NCBI RefSeq assembly: GCF_003025595.1
Contig: NZ_PYMI01000004.1
Coordinates: 620,001 to 684,000 of the forward strand
Reading direction: 5' to 3'
DNA length: 64,000 bases
Origin: Photobacterium ganghwense
Lineage (GTDB): Bacteria; Pseudomonadota; Gammaproteobacteria; Enterobacterales; Vibrionaceae
Positions 63,911 through 64,000 of the stretch are shown here, in pieces (position 1 is the stretch's first letter; each line of letters begins with the position of its first letter). The position numbers and the translations under genes are program-made. The notes beneath the pieces are model-generated. The model worked only from the letters and a program-made list of their open reading frames with translations. It was not told the origin of the DNA and did no database searches.

Positions 63911-64000
63911 AATGAGAACCTAAGCCCACAGCCAGAACAACATTTACCAAGCAAAAATCTAGACGGTAAATGGAGGTATTGCCGGAATAACACATTCCGA

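Noticed and set aside
63778..63993. Minus-strand frames with Ser-Thr or Pro-Gln repeats
   Set aside because: They are translations of the GTTGAG tract and have no start region.

Overview
The window reads as a chromosomal segment of a marine gamma-proteobacterium, most probably a Vibrio or close relative. The signs are an 814-residue M9 collagenase of the Vibrio type, a YeeN-type YebC paralog, a CspA-class cold shock gene, tnaC-led tryptophanase genes and moderate GC. No phage, integron, insertion sequence, CRISPR or rRNA was seen. There is one tRNA, tRNA-Ser(UGA).

Layout. 0-9.4 kb: the end of a LysR gene, a complete ferrichrome-type fhuACDB operon (minus strand) with a Fur box, and a divergent ABC exporter. 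9.4-18.1 kb: a small-molecule kinase, a nucleotidyltransferase, a stand-alone RibD-type deaminase, a chemoreceptor, a Dps protein, and an exonuclease/DUF294 signalling pair. 18.2-37.8 kb: a pectin (oligogalacturonate) catabolic region with kdgR, kduD, a ygjV-like gene, kdgF, an RpiB-family isomerase, kdgK, eda, two SSS symporters, kdgM porin, a PelX-like PL9 lyase and ogl. It is interrupted at 24-29.2 kb by unrelated genes: a transporter remnant, mesX-mesD methionine synthase, a P-loop kinase and a LysR/VOC pair. 37.9-41.2 kb: tnaC-tnaA-tnaB. 41.6-48.8 kb: a second ygjV-like gene, a molybdenum-carrier-like gene, a YkvI-like permease, RRM and cold shock genes with small ORFs, a triple-RidA fusion and the tRNA. 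49-64 kb: collagenase, YeeN, a repeat lipoprotein, a phosphatase-lipid kinase fusion, TrxC, a MOSC-reductase fusion, an NlpE-like lipoprotein, a second tnaC-led tryptophanase-type lyase, a cold-shock-like small protein and an M23 endopeptidase.

How the genes work together. Oligogalacturonates would enter through KdgM, be cut in the periplasm by PelX, and cross the inner membrane on SSS symporters. Ogl would then cleave them, KdgF would open the unsaturated uronate, and an isomerase plus KduD would give KDG. KdgK and Eda convert KDG to pyruvate and glyceraldehyde 3-phosphate. No classical KduI is present; the RpiB-family protein in the operon is the obvious stand-in. KdgR-like operators with core RAAAC-NNN-GTTTY recur before these units and also before the DUF294 gene.

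Most notable observations. (1) There are two tryptophanase-type genes, each preceded by a short TnaC-like leader peptide with W-F-x-x-D and a Pro exactly 12 residues after the Trp. The second lyase resembles tyrosine phenol-lyase overall but carries tryptophanase-type residues. (2) Three complete RidA domains are fused in one chain, a likely covalent version of the normal trimer. (3) A 68-codon frame after the cold shock gene lacks any ATG, GTG or TTG start in its first half and overlaps the stop of an upstream small ORF. (4) An upstream small ORF ends three bases before the M23 endopeptidase start. (5) There are four hexanucleotide repeat tracts, one inside fhuB and one growing out of a terminator T-tract.
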